This document shows, one piece after another, positions 4,672 through 5,135 of a DNA stretch of 5,135 nt (its first letter is position 1; every line of letters starts with the position of its first letter). The notes under the pieces are model-generated. The model made no database searches, was not told the DNA's origin, and saw nothing but the letters and a program-made list of their open reading frames with translations. Source of the DNA: an uncultured Acetatifactor sp. (GTDB lineage Bacteria; Bacillota; Clostridia; Lachnospirales; Lachnospiraceae); the NCBI GenBank assembly GCA_910586775.1, contig CAJUJN010000140.1, forward strand, positions 1 to 5,135, read 5' to 3'. A program made the position numbers and the translations under genes.

Positions 4672-5135
4672 ATGTATCAACTCAAAACAATAAAATCCGA
4701 TATCACAAAAATAACCAATGTCCAGGCAATCGTAAACGCCGCCAACAATTCCCTTTTAGGAGGAGGCGGGGTGGACGGTGCTATTCACAGGGCTGCAGGC
4801 CCGGGACTTTTAGCAGAGTGCAGGACACTTCACGGGTGTGAAACAGGGCAGGCGAAGATTACAAAGGCATATAACCTGCCATGCGACTATGTAATACATA
4901 CCGTAGGGCCGCTTTGGAGAGGCGGCGGAAATAGGGAAGAGGAACTTCTGGCAAGTTGCTATTTCCATTCCATGCAGGTAGCGCTTGAACATGGAATCAG
5001 AAGCATTGCCTTTCCGTCCATATCAACCGGAGTATATCGGTTTCCGGTAAAGCTTGCTGCGAGCATTGCGGTAAAGACAGTCATCAAATTTTTGAAGGAT
5101 AACCCGGACAGCTTTGACATTGTTGAATGGGTCTT
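4672..5135 (+). CDS. Macro-domain protein (O-acetyl-ADP-ribose deacetylase-like), 3' truncated by window end
   Basis: The 154 codons in the window form a macro domain of the MacroD/YmdB type, which hydrolyses O-acetyl-ADP-ribose or removes ADP-ribose from targets in the cytoplasm. The domain starts at the N-terminus: IKSDITKI (7-14), the strand VQAIVNAANNSLLGGGGVDGAIHRAAG (18-43) with Asn25 and Asp35 at the positions used in catalysis by E. coli YmdB, then CETGQAKITKAYNLP (56-70), YVIHTVGP (73-80) and the phosphate loop PSISTGVYRFP (115-125). The remaining part continues past the window; related stand-alone proteins are somewhat longer, and some have a C-terminal extension. ATG 4672 follows AAGGAG (4661-4666) by five bases, an ideal site. 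Expression is probably from the promoter at 4437 through the structured leader. Nothing is missing from the visible active site. Confidence 0.93.
   Translation, partial: MYQLKTIKSDITKITNVQAIVNAANNSLLGGGGVDGAIHRAAGPGLLAECRTLHGCETGQAKITKAYNLPCDYVIHTVGPLWRGGGNREEELLASCYFHSMQVALEHGIRSIAFPSISTGVYRFPVKLAASIAVKTVIKFLKDNPDSFDIVEWV

Overview
The window looks like an accessory island from a low-to-mid GC Firmicute, most likely a gut Clostridia/Lachnospiraceae-type genome. This rests on strong Shine-Dalgarno sites (GGGAGG, GAGAGG, AAGGAG), a sigma-A-type promoter, and protein families I know mainly from Lachnospiraceae (DUF4869, an AAA-plus-TOPRIM-like partner, a UvrD-type helicase with a winged-helix tail). 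The assignment is from family memory, not from a database search. All recognisable genes run on the + strand. No rRNA, tRNA, CRISPR array or intact insertion sequence is visible.

Layout. Bases 1-154 hold the ambiguous tail of an upstream gene and an operator-like palindrome cluster (101-125). Bases 155-2187 are a superfamily 1 (UvrD/Rep-type) helicase gene that is damaged in three places. Its first 39 codons (155-271) lie in a different frame from the rest, consistent with loss of one T next to an A7 run. Two internal segments also appear to be deleted in frame, at about 1185 and about 1566. The remaining 597-residue ORF (394-2187) keeps Walker A, motif Ia, motif V and an RQC-like C-terminal domain. 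It has lost Walker B (DExxD), motifs III/IV, motif VI and half of a zinc ribbon.

Bases 2330-3750 are an intact, tightly spaced two-gene unit: a DUF4869 protein and a P-loop ATPase whose C-terminal half resembles a TOPRIM domain (OLD-like order). This pair has no established function that I know of and is the best candidate here for an undescribed, possibly defensive, system. Its base composition differs from the genes on both sides. The top strand is A/C-rich in the helicase and in the next gene, and richer in T/G in the pair. It may therefore be cargo inserted between two older neighbours.

Bases 3789-4430 start as an acidic hypothetical protein written in the helicase's codon style, but change character at about 4209-4217. 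From there the antisense strand (about 4391 to 4215) reads as a fragment of an unrelated protein with a prenyltransferase/squalene-cyclase-like repeat, so this ORF looks chimeric. A well-formed promoter (4437-4465) then opens a leader of about 200 nt with two strong stem-loops. The second is terminator-like and lies just before a macro-domain (ADP-ribose-processing) gene at 4672 that runs off the window end.

Taken together, the region looks like a recombination-prone locus in which a helicase gene and its neighbour have decayed or been remodelled around an intact ATPase/DUF4869 module, next to an ADP-ribose hydrolase gene with a structured leader.
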